Source: CAIVAT01 sp037128705 (GTDB lineage Bacteria > Bacteroidota > Bacteroidia > Bacteroidales > FEN-979). Taken from it: 30,453 nt of DNA. Location: assembly GCA_037128705.1 (NCBI GenBank), contig JBAXVX010000035.1, positions 1-30,453 on the forward strand. The letters run 5' to 3'. The position numbers and the translations under genes were made by a program. Positions 13,212 to 22,351 of the stretch are shown here, one piece after another; positions within the stretch are counted from its first letter, which is position 1, and each line of letters begins with the position of its first letter. The notes beneath the pieces were generated by a model, which was given only the letters and a program-made list of their open reading frames with translations, searched no databases and was not told where the DNA came from.

Positions 13212-15416
13212 TTACCTTGTAAGGGATATTTTTATGTGCCGCTGGGGATGGATGTTTTCCTTTACCGTAATAATATACATGCCTGCAGGAAGAGTTGAAA
13301 GATCAATTCTGTAAGGTTCAGATCCGGTTTGTGTATTCGTTTGATGGTACACTGTACTCCCGATCATGTTACGAACGATGATTTCGGCGTTTGTTCCATT
13401 GGTTCCCTTCTTAGCCAGGTATATTATTCCGCTGGAAGGGTTTGGATAGGCCGCAATATCGCTGCTGTGCATCTCTTCTTCCATTCCCAAAACTTTGTAA
13501 GCAGCCTCCACCGATTTCAGGGCATCTACTTTACCCCGGCCCCAATTGTTGTTCCCTTCGGGGCCGATTAAACCTGTATAGGAATCATTGATGGCATTCT
13601 GCTGAATGATTTCTTTAACACGTTCAGGCCCAAGAAGTGGGTTTGCCTGGAGCATGAGCGCTATTATTCCGGTCACCATGGGGGCTGCCATCGAAGTGCC
13701 GGAAGAGATTGCATAGTAATATTTCCGGTTATTCATTTCTGCTTTTAGAACAGTATATTTATTGTCTTCCCCATATACAGTATCAAATGAATTTACAGAG
13801 GAGGCTATCATCTCTCCCGGAGCAGTAATCTCAGGTTTTGTCCTGCCATCAGCAGTGGGTCCCCTGCTGGAGCTGCTAACCAGGGTTTGGATTTTACCAT
13901 CGGACGTCTGAATATTGTTTTTCAGGTCAGTCCATTCGTTCTTGCTTACATAGGACCCAACTGTGATTATTTTTTTTGCGGTGCCCCCAATCTCACCGAC
14001 TGTGCTGTTGTTATCTCCCATTGTATAACCAGGTACCTCCTCTCCATTAAAACCAATGAAGAACATGTGTCCATCGTTCCATGCATCCACTGTGCTGTTT
14101 GTACTGGTAACAACAAGGGTTGCCAGGTATTTCTTACTCAGTTTACCAATCTCGACGAACAAATTGGGTTTTTGGTTAAAGGGATCTTTTTCAACACCCA
14201 CGATATTAAAAGCGAGGGTGTCGCCGTTGAAGAACATGGTATCTTCTTTCGCAGGCTTGTTTGATGCGTAGAAAAACGGAGTTGATACCACTTTCTTATT
14301 AGATGTTGTATCGGAAATGAGGATAGAAACAGCGAAATCACTTTTTGGTGAACCCCAAAGATCAACTTTTCCATTAAGATAATATTTATCTTCGTTTAAA
14401 CCTACAAAAGTCCTGAGCGTATCATTGTTAAGCGTCTTCTTTATATGAAGGTTTTTATCTCCCTCATTCCCTGCAGCCCCAACCACAATTTTACCCGGGC
14501 CAACAAGACTGTCAATGACTTGATCAAGAAGGGATGTCCCATCATGAGGACCTATATGCGATCCAAGGCTAAGGTTGACAACGGCTGGTTTCCCCAGTTC
14601 AGCTGCCTTCTTAAAAATGTATTTTATACCATCGGCTACGGGCGCCTCTACAAAAATCAAGAATGCTGCAGGAGCAGCGCCCATGTATTTATTCCCTGGG
14701 TTAAGGTATCCGGAACCTGCCGCAATACCGGCTACATGGGTCCCATGACTGTCGTTATCCGCTAAATGTTTTTTTCCGAGTAATGCGGATTGACCAACAT
14801 ATTCTGTTCCCCCTTTAAATCCGTCAGGAGGGGGGCCTTTTGTATCTGCTTGATCCCATGCACTGCGGATACGCAGATTTTTGCCGCTTATGTCGTAAAA
14901 ATTTGGATGTGTTAAATCGAAACCACCATCAATTATTCCAATTACTACGCTGTCGCCATTGTATTTGCGGGCCAGGCCTGTCCCGGCATGTACCTCGTTG
15001 ACCTTTGTCATTGCGGTCGCTACATCAAGTTTCTGATGTGCGGTGACATTTACGTCAACATATTTCAATCCTCTGATTTCACCGAGTTTTTCCAGGGCAG
15101 AGAGTGGAATCAAAACAGACCAGATATTTGTGATTTTGCAGCTGATAATGACGCCCAAAGATTCCAGGGCTTTCTGATCAATTTCAGGATATACCTGGAT
15201 AAGTGCCCCTACATAGCTTTGATCTTTGATTGTTCGAACCTGATAAAAATTTTTAAGCTCGGCCGTTGTTTGGGTCGATGTGCTTTTTAATTTGTTCAGG
15301 TTTTGAACCTTCAGTACGAGATTTTTCGTTTTAGAGGTAAAGTGCACACTTTGCGCATAAGTGCCAACGGCAAATGCAAGAAAATAGAACAAGATTAATT
15401 GTCTGAATGTTTTCAT
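13212..15416 (-). CDS. Secreted subtilisin-like S8 peptidase with T9SS sorting domain
   Basis: This 734-residue protein has a signal peptide (MKTFRQLILFYFLAFAVG, cut near QS) and a propeptide-like region to about residue 140. The S8 catalytic triad is Asp in IIDGGFD near 162, His in SHGTHVAG near 225, and Ser in SGTSMAAP near 574. About 270 residues between the His and the conserved region before the Ser form a large insertion. The last 75-80 residues (AYPNPSSG start, Leu/Pro-Ala-Gly-Met-Tyr near the end, final KISLTR) are a type A T9SS C-terminal domain, so the enzyme is exported through the outer membrane and probably anchored or released at the surface. It is probably monocistronic and ends before a strong hairpin. 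A role in nutrition or protein turnover is inferred. Confidence 0.92.
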   Translation of the reverse strand: MKTFRQLILFYFLAFAVGTYAQSVHFTSKTKNLVLKVQNLNKLKSTSTQTTAELKNFYQVRTIKDQSYVGALIQVYPEIDQKALESLGVIISCKITNIWSVLIPLSALEKLGEIRGLKYVDVNVTAHQKLDVATAMTKVNEVHAGTGLARKYNGDSVVIGIIDGGFDLTHPNFYDISGKNLRIRSAWDQADTKGPPPDGFKGGTEYVGQSALLGKKHLADNDSHGTHVAGIAAGSGYLNPGNKYMGAAPAAFLIFVEAPVADGIKYIFKKAAELGKPAVVNLSLGSHIGPHDGTSLLDQVIDSLVGPGKIVVGAAGNEGDKNLHIKKTLNNDTLRTFVGLNEDKYYLNGKVDLWGSPKSDFAVSILISDTTSNKKVVSTPFFYASNKPAKEDTMFFNGDTLAFNIVGVEKDPFNQKPNLFVEIGKLSKKYLATLVVTSTNSTVDAWNDGHMFFIGFNGEEVPGYTMGDNNSTVGEIGGTAKKIITVGSYVSKNEWTDLKNNIQTSDGKIQTLVSSSSRGPTADGRTKPEITAPGEMIASSVNSFDTVYGEDNKYTVLKAEMNNRKYYYAISSGTSMAAPMVTGIIALMLQANPLLGPERVKEIIQQNAINDSYTGLIGPEGNNNWGRGKVDALKSVEAAYKVLGMEEEMHSSDIAAYPNPSSGIIYLAKKGTNGTNAEIIVRNMIGSTVYHQTNTQTGSEPYRIDLSTLPAGMYIITVKENIHPQRHIKISLTR

Positions 15417-15511
15417 AATTTATGAATTTTTTAAGATGACTATTCCTGCGCAAATTTTGCACAGTGGTTTAAGGATGACTGAAAGGGCAGAACATATCCC
15501 AGCGACAACTG

Positions 15512-15910
15512 CTAATATGGATAAGCGCTATAAGTAATGTCGGATCCATCAAAATACTTGAAATTTGAGAATTTACTGTAATGAAAGCCACCCAGGATCC
15601 CGAAATTTACATCAATGGCAGGGATGATCTCTTTGCGGATAAGCCACCAGGTCAATCTTCCTTCATAGTAGGCGGAGGAGGCATTGTTTGTCAGCAGGTT
15701 GTTTTTAGCCTGGTCCCCAAAAGAGTACCTGTATAAGAGGTCAATATCAACTTTGCCAATTAATGAACCGCCGATTTTTCCTCCGAAACCATAGTGGCTG
15801 TTACTTGTTTCATAAATACCTTTAATGCCGATTCCGCTTTTTCCCTTTTCAAGGAGCGTAGTAACCTGTGCTAAAGCCTTCATGCCAGCGATAATGATGA
15901 ATGAAATCAA
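15512..15910 (-). pseudogene. Damaged outer-membrane beta-barrel protein gene
   Basis: The 132-residue frame has alternating hydrophobic strands (IGIKGIYE, IGGSLIGKVDIDLLYRY, GRLTWWLI, IPAIDVNFGILGGFHY) typical of small porin-like barrels. There is no ATG. The frame opens at a TTG inside what looks like a signal peptide, and in-frame codons further upstream (from an ATA at 15940) would supply its basic n-region. After the TAG at 15512-15514 the same frame continues with QLSLGYVLPF, a convincing barrel strand, until a second TAG at 15440-15442. Loss of the start and an internal stop suggest decay. A non-ATG start and a naturally short barrel are the alternative. It lies between the S8 peptidase and a long gene-free gap. 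Confidence 0.55.
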
Positions 15911-15940
15911 GAGTTTTGTTTTTAATGGTTTGATTCTTAT

Positions 15941-16526
15941 GCGAAACGATTTTGCAAAGGGCGTACCAGAAATATAGGGAAAATATTTAATTGATGAATC
16001 GAATCAGTTAATCTTCAGTTCATCAGGCACTTAAGTGAGTAGATATTTGTTCCTGAGAAGGAAATTCTGATGGAAATGGACAACGCTTTATAGGATATTT
16101 ATCAATATTATCGCGTTGGTAAGCGAAAATGAGAATTGCAAAATGGTGAACCATTAGTCGATACATCCATTATATAGTGAAATATTTTCCGATCAACCTG
16201 GAAATATCGGAGATCCTGACCCCCCTCTGCCGATTTTGGCTGACCGCCTCAACTTATTAATATCCAATACTTAGGGCTGGGCAATTTATTTCGGCGAGGA
16301 CTGGTCAATGCAAGCTTTTTTTTCACCCGGACACCTTAACATGTCATAAATATCAGTAAATCAACGAAATATAGATGTTTTATTATTTTACTTTTTTTTT
16401 CATTATAATTTCAAAGTTCAGGATATCAGGCATATTTCCTATAAATTTGCTTCGGGTCTCAGTGGATGATGGGATAAAATACCCATTAAAGTGAAAAGTC
16501 AACAGCATATTCAAAAACAAATTGTC
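15941..16526. other. Gene-free region with a possible IS-end remnant
   Basis: About 585 bp with no credible coding frame. The piece at 16211-16250 (CTGACC at 16216-16221 and 16240-16245, 24 bp apart, with TGCCGATTTTGG between) resembles the type of tandem repeat seen at the left edge of the window and may be an IS end. The remainder is AT-rich. The esterase leader occupies the last part. Confidence 0.4.
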
Positions 16527-18260
16527 ATGAAGCACTTCATCATTTTTGCGCTCAGTTGTTTTGTTCTGATTTCTACCCATGCACAGAACCTGATCCCGCA
16601 AAACTGGAAGATTAAAACCGGAAACGATCCGCAGTGGTCATCACCGCAATTCGATGACAGCGGTTGGTTGTCCATCTCTCCGCTGCAGAACTGGGAAAGC
16701 CAGGGGATTTCTGATTACGATGGTTATGCCTGGTACAGGGCCTCTGTGGTGATTCCTTCATCCTTGAAATCCAAAGCTGTGTATTATAGTGGATTGCTAC
16801 TGCAACTCGGTAAAATCGACGATGTTGACAGCACATTTTTAAATGGCGTATTTATTGGAAAAACGGGAGGATTTCCGCCCAATTTTGAAACAAAATTTTA
16901 TGCTCCCCGCGAATATCTTATTCCGCTTGACCTTATCTTATGGGATCAGCCCAACACCATTGCAGTGAAGGTGTTTGATGTGATCGGAGGGGGAGGTCTC
17001 TACGGGGGACCGGTAGAAATTTTCTACAATGATCTGATAAAAAATCTGACGATCGAAGCGGAATTTCCGCATGAGGATTTCATCATCCGCGACCAGGATC
17101 CAAAGGAAGCCAAACTGAAGATCACAAACAGCACGGCAAATACGGTCTCCGGGAATATCCTGGTCGATATCATCTCCGATTTTGGAAAAGACATTTCCAC
17201 AATCTCAAAGGATATAACAATATCCGAGGGAAAAACCATTCAGCTTCAAATTCCGCTGCCCTCCCTTGAACCGGGCTTTTACAATCTCCGGATCTGCTTT
17301 AGAAAAGAAGAATTCAGCCGGAAAGTGATTGTCAATTTCGGGGTTGAACCTGAAAAAATCAAATCACCCCTCACCAGGCAACCCGATTTTGATGCTTACT
17401 GGGCAAGGGCAAAAAAGGAACTCGCAGCAGTGGATCCTCAGTATAAGATCAGACGGATTGACTCGCTATGTACCGTCACCAGAAATCTGTATCAGGTAGA
17501 GATGCGTTCGCTCGGGAATGTACTCATCAGGGCCTGGTACTCGGTGCCGGTCAAACCCGGGAAATATCCCGCTATCCTGGCGCTCCAGGGGTACAGCGGC
17601 TCCATGCAGCCATTTTATGCGAATTACGGGGATACCCTCATCGGCATGGCACTGGATATCCGTGGCCATGGAAACAGCAAGGACAACTTCAACCCGGGCT
17701 TCCCGGGTTACCTGCAATACCAGATCGGCGATAAAGAGCAGTATGTATACCGTGGAGCTTACATGGATTGCACCAGGGCCGTTGATTTCCTTTTCTCACG
17801 CCCGGAAGTGGATACCACGAAGATTGCGGTTGAAGGTGGCAGCCAGGGAGGTGCCCTCACCTATGCCACGGCTGCACTGAATGGCAGCCGCATCACTGTT
17901 TGCGTTGCCCAGGTGCCGTTCCTTTCCGACTTCGAAGATTATTTCAGGATTGCCACATGGCCCGATAACGAATTCAAGACCTTTGTCGAAGTTCAGAAAA
18001 AAATAGGATGGGCGAAAATATATGAAACCCTGAGTTACATCGACATTAAAAATCTTGCTCCGATGATCAAAGCACCCCTGCTGATGGGTGTCGGGCTGAA
18101 AGACGAAGTGTGTCCCCCTCACATCAACTTTGCGGCGTACAACCATGTCCCGGGGGAAAAACGATACATTGCCTACCCAAATAACGGCCATGGATTGCCT
18201 GATGAAATGAGAGGACCGAAAATGGATTTTATCCTGGAAAAATTCAGAATGAAAAGATAA
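16527..18260 (+). CDS. Secreted acetylxylan-esterase-like hydrolase (AXE1/CE7 type)
   Basis: This 577-residue protein, read from the ATG at 16527, begins with a clear signal peptide (MKHFIIFALSCFVLISTHAQ). A GTG 36 nt upstream would bury that peptide, so it is rejected. Residues about 20-180 form a jelly-roll, galactose-binding-like domain (WSSPQFDDSGW, WYRASV, FLNGVFIGKTGG). About 180-280 is a beta-rich linker domain. From about 290 comes an alpha/beta hydrolase of the AXE1 family, with nucleophile Ser near 438 (EGGSQGG), Asp near 526 (GLKDEVCPP) and His near 554 (NNGHGLP). CE7-type enzymes remove acetyl groups from xylo-oligosaccharides and related esters. It stands alone on the + strand. 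The substrate here is inferred. Confidence 0.88.
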   Translation: MKHFIIFALSCFVLISTHAQNLIPQNWKIKTGNDPQWSSPQFDDSGWLSISPLQNWESQGISDYDGYAWYRASVVIPSSLKSKAVYYSGLLLQLGKIDDVDSTFLNGVFIGKTGGFPPNFETKFYAPREYLIPLDLILWDQPNTIAVKVFDVIGGGGLYGGPVEIFYNDLIKNLTIEAEFPHEDFIIRDQDPKEAKLKITNSTANTVSGNILVDIISDFGKDISTISKDITISEGKTIQLQIPLPSLEPGFYNLRICFRKEEFSRKVIVNFGVEPEKIKSPLTRQPDFDAYWARAKKELAAVDPQYKIRRIDSLCTVTRNLYQVEMRSLGNVLIRAWYSVPVKPGKYPAILALQGYSGSMQPFYANYGDTLIGMALDIRGHGNSKDNFNPGFPGYLQYQIGDKEQYVYRGAYMDCTRAVDFLFSRPEVDTTKIAVEGGSQGGALTYATAALNGSRITVCVAQVPFLSDFEDYFRIATWPDNEFKTFVEVQKKIGWAKIYETLSYIDIKNLAPMIKAPLLMGVGLKDEVCPPHINFAAYNHVPGEKRYIAYPNNGHGLPDEMRGPKMDFILEKFRMKR

Positions 18261-18311
18261 ACTTCCCACTCAATCAGCTGTGATGGTTGCCCGCTATCTT
18301 TCGTTATCCGG

Positions 18312-18599
18312 CTATTTAACCCCGATGTAGCCTTTCAGGTTTTCGACGTATTTTTCAAAAGCCTCGATCCCTTTGGGTGTTTTTTTACAGATGGTCCGGG
18401 GTATTTTCCCGCGAAAGGTCTTGGTGATCTCAATATACCCTGCCTCTTTCAACTTATCTAATTGGACACTCAGGTTTCCTGCAGTTGCACCGGTGTTTTC
18501 ACGTATAAACACAAAATCGGCCTCTTCGGTGCTGATCAGGATTGACATGGTGGCCAACCGCAACTGGGAATGCAGCAGCGGATCAAGCTCCTTATACAT
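18312..18599 (-). CDS. Winged helix-turn-helix transcriptional regulator
   Basis: This 95-residue protein is a single winged HTH of the kind found in MarR-like/HTH_34 regulators: LRLATMSILIS as the first helix, NTGATAGNLSVQLDKLKEAGYI as the recognition region (about 37-58), and a basic wing FRGKIPRTICKKTPKG. Its start overlaps the end of the membrane-protein gene by 8 nt, so the two are translationally coupled. The operon promoter contains a 16-bp palindrome (19290-19305) that could be its binding site, implying autoregulation. The effector is unknown. Confidence 0.85.
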   Translation of the reverse strand: MYKELDPLLHSQLRLATMSILISTEEADFVFIRENTGATAGNLSVQLDKLKEAGYIEITKTFRGKIPRTICKKTPKGIEAFEKYVENLKGYIGVK

Positions 18600-19260
18600 G
18601 GCCGTTCTCTTTTTTCCGAAGCAGGTGCCCCGGAATAATAAAACCGAAGATCACAGAGACAAACAGCACCAATTCCTGAATCTTCATCATATGCGGATGA
18701 TGGAAAGAAACCAGCAACACCAGGGTGGCGATCCAGCAAATGATCCCTCCGGTAACCAGGGGCTTGAATTGGTATGCCTTTCCGGATACGAACAGGGCAA
18801 ATCCATAGAGACACAGCATGAACGGGGTAAACAAGGTCCATGGGATCCACCGGAGAAATTCATGACCCGGTTCAACTTCTTTGAATGATGGAAGAACCAC
18901 CACTGTTGTGATCAGCATTCCTGCAATCAAGGTAATAACTGATATGGTGAAGGCAATCCAGACAGAACCCATGATCTTGTCAATGTACGTTTTAACCATT
19001 TTCTGTTGTTCCATTTTTCGTATCATGCTGATGTGAAAAGGAACACCGATGGCCATCATGGACCACAGGAAAAAAGAGTAGTACCCGGATTCACCCGGTA
19101 ATACTGCCAGGAGGATGAAAATTGAAAGACTTACGATGGCAACCAGGTATCCCCACAACAGGAAGATGTCACCCAAACCTTTTTGAAGATTGTTCTTAGC
19201 CGAATTGATCATTTTCCCGATCAACTCAAGGCTTTCTTTTTCATTCAAGTGAGTGTCCAT
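18592..19260 (-). CDS. Six-helix integral membrane protein of a regulator pair
   Basis: This 222-residue protein has no signal peptide and about six hydrophobic helices (near 30-53, 58-76, 97-121, 137-160, 166-184 and 190-210) after a soluble, charged N-terminus. The family is not identified. It is the first gene of a two-gene operon whose second gene is a winged-HTH regulator. Such pairs occur in Bacteroidota, with the membrane protein perhaps sensing or transporting what the regulator controls. The start is supported by the promoter 26-57 nt upstream with exact 20-nt spacing. Confidence 0.78.
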   Translation of the reverse strand: MDTHLNEKESLELIGKMINSAKNNLQKGLGDIFLLWGYLVAIVSLSIFILLAVLPGESGYYSFFLWSMMAIGVPFHISMIRKMEQQKMVKTYIDKIMGSVWIAFTISVITLIAGMLITTVVVLPSFKEVEPGHEFLRWIPWTLFTPFMLCLYGFALFVSGKAYQFKPLVTGGIICWIATLVLLVSFHHPHMMKIQELVLFVSVIFGFIIPGHLLRKKENGHV

Positions 19261-19285
19261 ATTATTTGCTTTTATAAATATGTTA

Positions 19286-19317
19286 CAAATATAAACATGT
19301 TTATAATATAAACCAAA
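19286..19317 (-). promoter_or_regulatory. Promoter with embedded 16-bp palindrome
   Basis: On the minus strand, TTTG (19314-19317), 20 nt, then TATATTTG (19286-19293) match the Bacteroidota -33/-7 consensus. The perfect palindrome TATAAACATGTTTATA (19290-19305) overlaps the -7 box and spacer, as expected of a repressor site. The winged-HTH protein encoded downstream is the obvious candidate. Confidence 0.7.
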
Positions 19318-19377
19318 TTTTAATGCTAATTTTCTTAATTAAATCGAAAAATTGTGATTCAGGATGATTAAAAGTGA

Positions 19378-20145
19378 TTATTTGGAGACAAGACGGAACC
19401 CGATTCCATAGTTCTTTACTTCGGGGGCATAGCATGAACGGTAAGCCGAGCGGCAATGTTGTGCAAAGCAATACCAACTTCCCCCGCGGATGATGCAACA
19501 GGACCCTGAAGCAACTCCGGTTGGGTTGGTTTGCGGTTCGGAAGTGTAATCACCGTACCAATCGCTGCACCATTCCCACACGTTTCCATACATGTCGAAA
19601 AGGCCCCAGGGGTTCCCAGCGAAACTGCCTACCGGAACCGTTTTTTTTGTATCCAGCCCTTCTTTACAACCGGTGAATGGGTTTTTCCCATTGTAATTTG
19701 CCTGATCTGCATTGAGACAGTTCCCGGTACTGAAGGGTGTACCGGTGCCGGCACGAGCAGCATATTCCCATTCGGCTTCAGTAGGCAACCGGCAACCCAG
19801 CCAATCGGCGAACGCCATAGCATCTGTTCTGCTCACATTGATTACCGGACGATTGCTTTTTCCCCAGCCTTCATCCCCTGGTACGCTTCTGCCGGTAGCT
19901 TTGCAAAACGGAATGTACTGATCAAAGGTGATTTCGTACCGGCTCATTTTAAAAGCATTCAACGTTACCTGATGAGGCAATTCATCATCGAACCGGTTGG
20001 CTTCGGTTGTCGGACTTCCCATTAAAAAAGTACCGGCAGGGATGTTCACCCATTCTATGGCAGGCTTCTGGGCAATGCCCGCGGCACTGAAAAAAAACAG
20101 GAATAGCACACAGAACCTGACAAAGGAGAACTTTTTTCTCTTCAT
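19378..20145 (-). CDS. Exported FGE/SUMF1-like protein with a CxxxxC pair
   Basis: This 255-residue protein is a signal peptide (KKFSFVRFCVLFLFFFSAAGIAQ) plus one SUMF1 domain: IPAGTFLMGS, YEITFDQY, CRLPTEAEWEYAARAG, DMYGNVWEWCSDWYGDY, IRGGSWYC, IGFRLVS. Formylglycine-generating enzymes oxidise a Cys of sulfatases to formylglycine using two cysteines five residues apart. C226 and C231 (WYCFAQHC) have this spacing at the matching place. Most SUMF1-like relatives lack these cysteines. Thus a true FGE activity is possible, but no sulfatase gene is in the window and export before the substrate folds would be required. The alternative is a non-catalytic binding protein with a chance Cys pair. Confidence 0.85.
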   Translation of the reverse strand: MKRKKFSFVRFCVLFLFFFSAAGIAQKPAIEWVNIPAGTFLMGSPTTEANRFDDELPHQVTLNAFKMSRYEITFDQYIPFCKATGRSVPGDEGWGKSNRPVINVSRTDAMAFADWLGCRLPTEAEWEYAARAGTGTPFSTGNCLNADQANYNGKNPFTGCKEGLDTKKTVPVGSFAGNPWGLFDMYGNVWEWCSDWYGDYTSEPQTNPTGVASGSCCIIRGGSWYCFAQHCRSAYRSCYAPEVKNYGIGFRLVSK

Positions 20146-20286
20146 AAAGAATCAAACGTTCACAAATAATTGAGGGGGTTAAAACTACTTATTTTATTCC
20201 AGACGACCTAACCGGTTCAAAATGCGCAGCATGAACATATATAGGCAGGTAGTGCCTGACTCATTTTTTCCAAAGAAAACAGGTGT

Positions 20287-21054
20287 TTATTTTTTCATCT
20301 TTTTCTCCATGGCATTGATCTCGCTCTCAAGTTCCTTCATCAACTGATCTTCGTTGTCAAGAAAATCAGTTTTCCATTCTTTTTCACCAAATACAAAAGT
20401 GAACCTTACTTCATCATCTGTGGGTTGTTGTTTTGTGGTGACCAGCCAGAAATAAATATTCTGGGGTTTCAACAGGCTGGATTCGATGAGTGCCGTAGTA
20501 TCGGCCAATAGTTTTGAATAAATTTCCTTCACGCCATTTTCGTATATCTTAAGGTACTTTGATGGGATCCCTGTTGTGGGATGCCAGGCAAAACGAATCA
20601 GATCGGATGATATTACAGAAGAATCGGCCGGGAGTATCATATCGGTTTTTTCAAAAACCTGCCGGGTTCTGTAAACAGCTCCTTTTATTACCATTGCAGT
20701 CAGGGGTTCTTCCTTTTCGGTAATGGATTGCGCAACATATTTTAAATATTCTGTTGTAAGCGAGGTTTGTTTCTGCCGGCAGGTAGTTTTTATTTCATTA
20801 TAGGTATATTTTCCGGGGGTGGTAAGCCGCAACGCTTTATCTGTTCCGCTCAGCAAGATAACATATCCATCCTGCGGAATGTTTAATACAGCCTGTTCCT
20901 GGAATTTCATGTTTTTAAGTGCAGTCCCTTTCACTGAACCAGGATTAAGCGTTACATCTCCTTTTGTGCGATAAATTGTAAATTCTGTGCACTGTGGAAA
21001 AGCTGAAGTGGAAATTAAAACCAGAATCAGGACAATCAAAAGTTGGCTTTTCAT
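20287..21054 (-). CDS. Exported FecR-like protein downstream of CHASE2
   Basis: This 255-residue protein starts at the ATG at 21054, which gives a signal peptide (MKSQLLIVLILVLISTSAFPQ). A start nine codons earlier would overlap the CHASE2 gene and spoil it. The N-terminal segment (TIYRTKGDVTLNPG, IPQDGYVILLSG, LRLTTPGKYTY) resembles the FecR beta-rich fold. The rest is a second beta-rich part (FAWHPTTGIPSKYLKIYENG) ending in a charged helix. The gene begins 4 nt after the CHASE2 stop, so the two are co-translated, and their products would meet in the periplasm. CHASE2 and FecR-like modules are often linked in other bacteria. The ligand is unknown. Confidence 0.72.
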   Translation of the reverse strand: MKSQLLIVLILVLISTSAFPQCTEFTIYRTKGDVTLNPGSVKGTALKNMKFQEQAVLNIPQDGYVILLSGTDKALRLTTPGKYTYNEIKTTCRQKQTSLTTEYLKYVAQSITEKEEPLTAMVIKGAVYRTRQVFEKTDMILPADSSVISSDLIRFAWHPTTGIPSKYLKIYENGVKEIYSKLLADTTALIESSLLKPQNIYFWLVTTKQQPTDDEVRFTFVFGEKEWKTDFLDNEDQLMKELESEINAMEKKMKK

Positions 21055-21058
21055 GATT

Positions 21059-22297
21059 TTACACTTTTGGCAAAAAAACACTGTGGATCTTGATGTGACG
21101 GCTAATCACCAGTAATCCCCGTTCATAATAGGTAAGAAAGGTCTTGTACAACAGGATGGGTGCAAGGATGTATGCAGAGTTTATGCTGTAGTTGAAATGC
21201 TTGTACAAAAGGAAGGCAATATAGACGATCAGCACATTCAGCAACAGTAAAAATACCGGAAAGATGATATTAAAAAGAAGCGGGTTCCTGGCATTGAACC
21301 ATGTAATGAAGCAAATATAAAAATAGCACATAATGAAGGATATTGCAATGCACATCCAAACCGGCATCTCATTGATGTAATTACGGTTCAGGATCATGTT
21401 TACTGCATTGGCATGGATCACGACCCCGTACATGTCAGGAATTGACCGTCCGGAAAGCTTGGGATTCATTGGGGTGAAGTATATGTCTTCAAGATCGGCC
21501 GGTGACTGGAAGGATTCTCCCATATACCCCATGAGTACAATTTTGTTTTTTACAACGGTGAGGTCAGCCAGCGAATCAAAAACCTCTGTCGCGTCGAAGC
21601 TGATAAAAGCGTCTTTATTTCCTATGTAGTTGATGACTTCCCTGGGGCTGTTTCGGTCCTTCAGGTATTGAACCGCTTCAGGTTTGAATCTTTTTGCAAT
21701 CACCACGCTCATGGCCTCCAGGGATTTGCCTTCGAAGGATTCGAAAGGACTGAATTTACGCACTGTCGAAGTGGTGGGGCTGGATCCGCCCAGGTTGACA
21801 AAACCTTCTGTTCCGCTTCTGAACCAGGGATCGGACCTCTCCAGTTTGTCAAATTTTCCATCAAGCTCATTTTTGCCGGTAAGGTAAACTGCCATCACGA
21901 TGTTACTTCGCGAAAATTGATCCTTTAATGCCATATCAACTGCAGAATCACGTCTTGAAGAAAAAAAACCGTCGAATCCGATCACCTTCGGCTCATGCTT
22001 TCTGATGATCCGGATTTGTTCAGCAATGTGGGCGCGATCAAGATGCCCGATGTTGACCAGGATGATATTGGTGTCGAGCGTTTCCTGGCCGGAACCCATT
22101 TTGGAATACAACAGATCAAAAAAGTTAAAATCGGCAAATGCTTTTTTTACAGGGTCAAAAACGGTGAGATTAACAGTGATGAGACCTAACACTGAAACAA
22201 CAATAAAAAGCGAAGCGGTGACGATCAGATAATCGAGCCTGGCCCAGGAAAATAAAAATGAAAGAGAGCGAATCAACCGGTTGCCTTGTCTGATCAT
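21059..22297 (-). CDS. CHASE2-domain membrane protein without output domain
   Basis: This 412-residue protein has a first transmembrane helix (about 22-44), an extracytoplasmic CHASE2 sensor domain (about 60-305; TNIILVNIG, EPKVIGFDGFF, KNKIVLMGYMGES, GVVIHANAVNMIL), and then three hydrophobic helices (about 313-333, 340-366, 372-390) and a short cytoplasmic tail. CHASE2 proteins usually carry a kinase, cyclase or similar output domain after these helices, but none is present here. It may signal through protein partners such as the coupled FecR-like product. It is divergently oriented from the LPP20 gene, 154 bp away. The ligand is unknown. Confidence 0.88.
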   Translation of the reverse strand: MIRQGNRLIRSLSFLFSWARLDYLIVTASLFIVVSVLGLITVNLTVFDPVKKAFADFNFFDLLYSKMGSGQETLDTNIILVNIGHLDRAHIAEQIRIIRKHEPKVIGFDGFFSSRRDSAVDMALKDQFSRSNIVMAVYLTGKNELDGKFDKLERSDPWFRSGTEGFVNLGGSSPTTSTVRKFSPFESFEGKSLEAMSVVIAKRFKPEAVQYLKDRNSPREVINYIGNKDAFISFDATEVFDSLADLTVVKNKIVLMGYMGESFQSPADLEDIYFTPMNPKLSGRSIPDMYGVVIHANAVNMILNRNYINEMPVWMCIAISFIMCYFYICFITWFNARNPLLFNIIFPVFLLLLNVLIVYIAFLLYKHFNYSINSAYILAPILLYKTFLTYYERGLLVISRHIKIHSVFLPKV

Positions 22298-22351
22298 CCT
22301 CCGAAATTAAAAAAAATATCAGCAACAAGCAAATTTTTAGCATTAGTTTTA

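Noticed and set aside
16491..16526. GTG start for the esterase
   Set aside because: The 12 extra residues are polar and would precede an otherwise ideal signal peptide starting at 16527.
16383..16601. Minus-strand frame upstream of the esterase
   Set aside because: Poor composition, and it overlaps the esterase signal-peptide coding region.
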